From the NCBI RefSeq assembly GCF_037975245.1, contig NC_092570.1, forward strand, positions 11,201,001-11,265,000: a DNA stretch of 64,000 nt, read 5' to 3'. A model generated the notes under the pieces. That model was given only the letters and a program-made list of their open reading frames with translations, was not told the origin of the DNA and made no database searches. Shown here one piece after another: positions 61,015 through 64,000 of the stretch. Source of the stretch: Apostichopus japonicus. Taxonomy: Eukaryota; Echinodermata; Holothuroidea; Aspidochirotida; Stichopodidae. The first letter of the stretch is position 1. Every line of letters begins with the position of its first letter. Both the position numbers and the translations under genes were made by a program.

Positions 61015-62184
61015 AGGGCGTGTTTAGTTTTTCTGGAAACACGTTTGGTTTGGGATCTGGGATATTGCAGTTAAAAGTCCTTTCAAAATGTTTGCTGATT
61101 TCTTTAATTTTTGCGTCAGTATCTCCTATGTGTTTATCGCCAATTTTAACTGCAATGGTGTCTCTCTTTTCTTTCTTTTTTTTGTATTTTTCTTATTGCT
61201 TTAAAGAAACGGTGGGAGTCAACCTTACAATTTTCAATTTCATCAATTAATTTTTGTTCATGGGCATTTTTGACTAGAAAATGTTGTTGTTTAATTATTT
61301 TGTTCCTTTTAGTTTTTAATTCTCTCTTTTGATCAATATCTTTACAGTTGTCAATTTGGAGTCTAAGGTCTTCTTGTCTCTTGGATAAGCTTGCTATTTT
61401 AGTATTATTAAAACATACTTTTTTTGTGGGTGGATTGAAGTTTTGGGCATTCCAATAAGTAGCAGGTGATTGGGAAAATTGGTTTCGTTTAATGTCTTAC
61501 TTACACATTGATTATAGTCAATTTTGTTTGATTTAAGATGGCAGGAATTACTACTTTCAACAGTCTTATTGACTGGATAAATTTGTCTTCTTGTTGAGCT
61601 ATTTAGGGTGAAACTACTTACAATGATTTTGTGATCAGTGTTAACATGAAGGCCATTATAGGCTCGAGCATCGATATTAATAAATTTGAAGTTTAATGGG
61701 GCTATGATATAGTCAATTTGGCTTCTGATAGGGTTTCTGTGAATATTAGGTATAAAATTACTTGTATAGTTGTTGATATGCTCAAGTTTGTGTTTGTAGA
61801 ATGTATTACATAAGTATAGATTGTTACGCACAATTAGGTCTGTTAAGAATTCACCATTAGTATTCATATTGCCAGTGGTGTATTTTCCAATATGTTTAGG
61901 AAAGAAAGGATTTGATGAGCCAACTTTTGCATTGAAATCACCACATATAATTACTTCTTTTTATTGACAGTATTTAGTAGATCTTCAAAATTTTGGTAAA
62001 ATTGTTCGGTTTCTTCAGGATTCTTATAAGTTATTATTGATGTAGGGGCATAAGCATTAATAATATGTAGTGGGTGGACTTTGTTATTATAAGTTCTATA
62101 AATGGTCAACAGAGCAAGGCGATTGGATATGGGTTTAAAAACATAATCAATATCTCTCTCAACAAAGAAACCTACACAGTGATC
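61015..62184 (-). pseudogene. LINE endonuclease and linker
   Basis: The minus strand carries an AP-type endonuclease C-terminal half: ICGDFNAKVG near 61930, RSQIDYIIAP near 61725 and NTDHKIIVSSF near 61630. A Lys-rich linker (RFFKAIRKIQKKK and so on) then leads to the RT domain. An A-run frameshift near 61957 and others at 61390-61440 and near 61170 break it. The right edge is a MITE at 62185 and the left edge is the copia insertion. The domain order fits an APE-type LINE; clade not assigned. Confidence 0.8.
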
Positions 62185-62772
62185 ATAGGAGTAGGAGTCT
62201 CATTTTGATTTGGGGGGCTGTAACGACTTGCCCGTAAAATATAAGCAGAATTTTTCGCACGCCCCGCAGGCGCAACATCTTAATGTGCATATCATATAAG
62301 CATTCATTGGTTATTACATCACATGCAAATAACCCATAAATGCCTATATGATATGCACATTAAAACGTACGCGCGCGGAGCACGCAAAAATTTTGCTTAT
62401 ATTTTCCGTGTTATTACCCTTCCATATTGGTTATAATTATTGGGAAAGTCGTTACAATAATAAGGATAATAACCATTGAAAAACACATTACAAATTATTC
62501 TTCTTTCAGTAGGTGCTGAAAATTTCTCAGCATATTGCCTGAATTTTCACCAAAAAAATTGAAAAACACACTGCAGATTTTTCTTTTTCAGTAGGTGCCC
62601 GAAAAATTCTCAGCATATTGCCCGAATTTACACCAACAAAATAAAAACACACTGCAAATTTTTCTTCTTTCAGTAGGTGCCCGAAAAATTCTCAGCATAT
62701 TGCCTGAATTTTCTCCAACAATTTTGGTTGGGAGGGGCTCAGCCCCCCCCCCCCCCGCCCCCTACGCCTATG
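62185..62772. mobile_element. CATAGG-family MITE, copy 3
   Basis: Starts CATAGGAGTAGGAG and ends CCCTACGCCTATG. The flanks ACAGTGAT and ACCGTGAT match at seven of eight bases. The interior has the family hairpin (62270-62370) and three tandem ~60-bp units with TTCTCAGCATATTGCC. It is inserted at the edge of the LINE endonuclease sequence. Confidence 0.85.
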
Positions 62773-63640
62773 ACCGTGATATGAACAGTTACTGTAAGTA
62801 AAAAGGCTAAAGGTTGAGAATTTAAGTGGTGTTCTTGCTGTGGGTAGGCCTATGTGAAATATTATCTATGGGAGCGAGATGGGATAATATTAAAATTTGT
62901 CCTGGATGTCCTCATGGTTGGTTAATCCATGATCATATGGCTTTAAGGTGCTACTCATGAAAAAAAATTATACTAAACTAATCAAGTTCTAAAAACAGTA
63001 CAAATTCTTAAATGAAACATTTGGTAATATCTCGCCACTCTTTTTCACAATGATGAACGTGCTTTATTTCACGTCAACTAATGATCATATTGAAAATAAC
63101 TGAAACTGTTTTATAGAGTTACAGTACTCTACCCTAATAGAAAAGTAACCTGAATTGTAAAAAGCTATCCTCAAAATATGTCACTCAGGAAGGGTTGTTT
63201 TCTGGGAGGGGGGGGGGTGTCATTAACTCATACTGTTTAAGATGTACATTTCTTTCCAATGTATTAAGCATATGGTAACATTTCAAGTGATTGTGATACC
63301 AAGCAGCCAGCATTCTTCATCAGTCAAATTACACATGGAGCCACTGAAGGAAGTGATACCATGACACTACTGTACATGCTACTAGTTGCTTATTAGCCAA
63401 CTTAATAAATAAACCAGTCATCACACTATTGCATATGACCTGGATTTCAACAAATCTATTTGACTTTGATGTTATAAATTGCAAACGTCTTTTCACCTTG
63501 GTTTTTTCTTTCCACAGAATTTGTTTCATGAAATTGATAGGTTAATTATATGGTTACAATATCCATGAAACCACTGTGGGTGATATCAATGACAATAAGG
63601 GCATACCCGCCCCCTCCCCCCCCCCTGCATCCTTCTGATT
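62773..63640. other. No gene recognised
   Basis: Two poly-G/C runs (63208-63218 and 63610-63625) and AT-rich sequence. The minus frame at 63329-63529 has no splice or motif support. Confidence 0.5.
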
Positions 63641-63646
63641 GCTTAC

Positions 63647-63773
63647 CCAGCAGGCAAATATGTTGCTGTCTGGAATATTGGGTATTAGGTCCATTCGACT
63701 GAAACAACCAGTTCGGTTATCGCGTAGGTAGTCCGGATTATCATCCTGAACAGCCATACGGTTCTGGATATTC
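63647..63773 (-). CDS. Internal coding exon of an unidentified gene
   Basis: 127 bases with a strong acceptor (TTAATTAAATTTCAG) and a consensus donor (TGG|GTAAGC). The first base completes a codon, then 42 codons are open: NIQNRMAVQDDNPDYLRDNR, then TGCFSRMDLIPNIPDSNIFA and CW. Composition and splice sites are typical of real protein. The family is not recognised. Preceding exons would lie beyond the right edge; the next exon to the left was not found, and transposon-rich sequence follows. Confidence 0.65.
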
Positions 63774-64000
63774 CTGAAATTTAATTAAAACAGGGTAGCC
63801 ATATGAACATTCACAAGTCATTCACATGCTCTGAGATCATTTCTCATGTTTTGGCTTTTTCATGACTCCTGCTTCAAGGTGTCCAGGGTATTACACAAAG
63901 TCTTGCCCACGAAACCATGAGTATGAAGTATTGAATTCAATGGATTTTAATTATTTCTAGAAGTTTATGCTCTTACTCATATGCTATGATGGATGGCCTG

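Overview
The window looks like ordinary nuclear DNA of a marine invertebrate. It is AT-rich, has no operons, carries GT-AG exons, tRNA-derived SINEs, a Ty1/copia retrotransposon, LINE fragments and many short DNA transposons. Frequent AGGCCTA motifs and several repeat styles fit an echinoderm, possibly a sea cucumber, but that is an inference. Almost all of the short open frames are chance or repeat shadows.

Layout. 1-3530 is a 22-bp satellite with higher-order structure. 3531-4480 holds 26-bp repeats in two orientations, split by a tRNA-SINE. 4.8-10.6 kb is mostly non-coding with dispersed repeats. 10.6-14.9 kb (copy A) and 25.15-35.25 kb (copy B) are two copies of one segment. Each has received different insertions, so each serves as the empty site for the other. 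Between them lie a ~365-bp tandem family cut by a hAT element, a LINE RT scrap, a P-transposase-like fragment, another hAT-like element and a second SINE. Copy B contains two large insertions (2.8 and 4.1 kb), both with CAGTGT ends and 5-bp target duplications. The second carries a large palindrome.

Probable host coding sequence is sparse: two consecutive minus-strand exons (34875-35513), a minus-strand exon at 63647-63773, and one or two exons of a THAP/P-transposase-like gene near 50.4-50.9 kb that is interrupted by a MITE. 40742-43584 is a decayed intronless gene of a multi-copy invertebrate family. It has an N-terminal chromo-barrel-like domain, a coiled coil and a C-terminal region that may be RNase H-like and transposase-related. 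It is the best candidate here for an under-described system.

The right end is a nested set. A LINE (55.3-62.2 kb, minus) has been cut by a nearly intact, recent copia element (56535-61014, LTRs differing at three sites, 5-bp duplication AGGGC) and by a MITE (62185-62772). The copia element appears primed by an internal part of initiator tRNA-Met. Its coding frame starts inside the LTR and runs through the primer-binding site.
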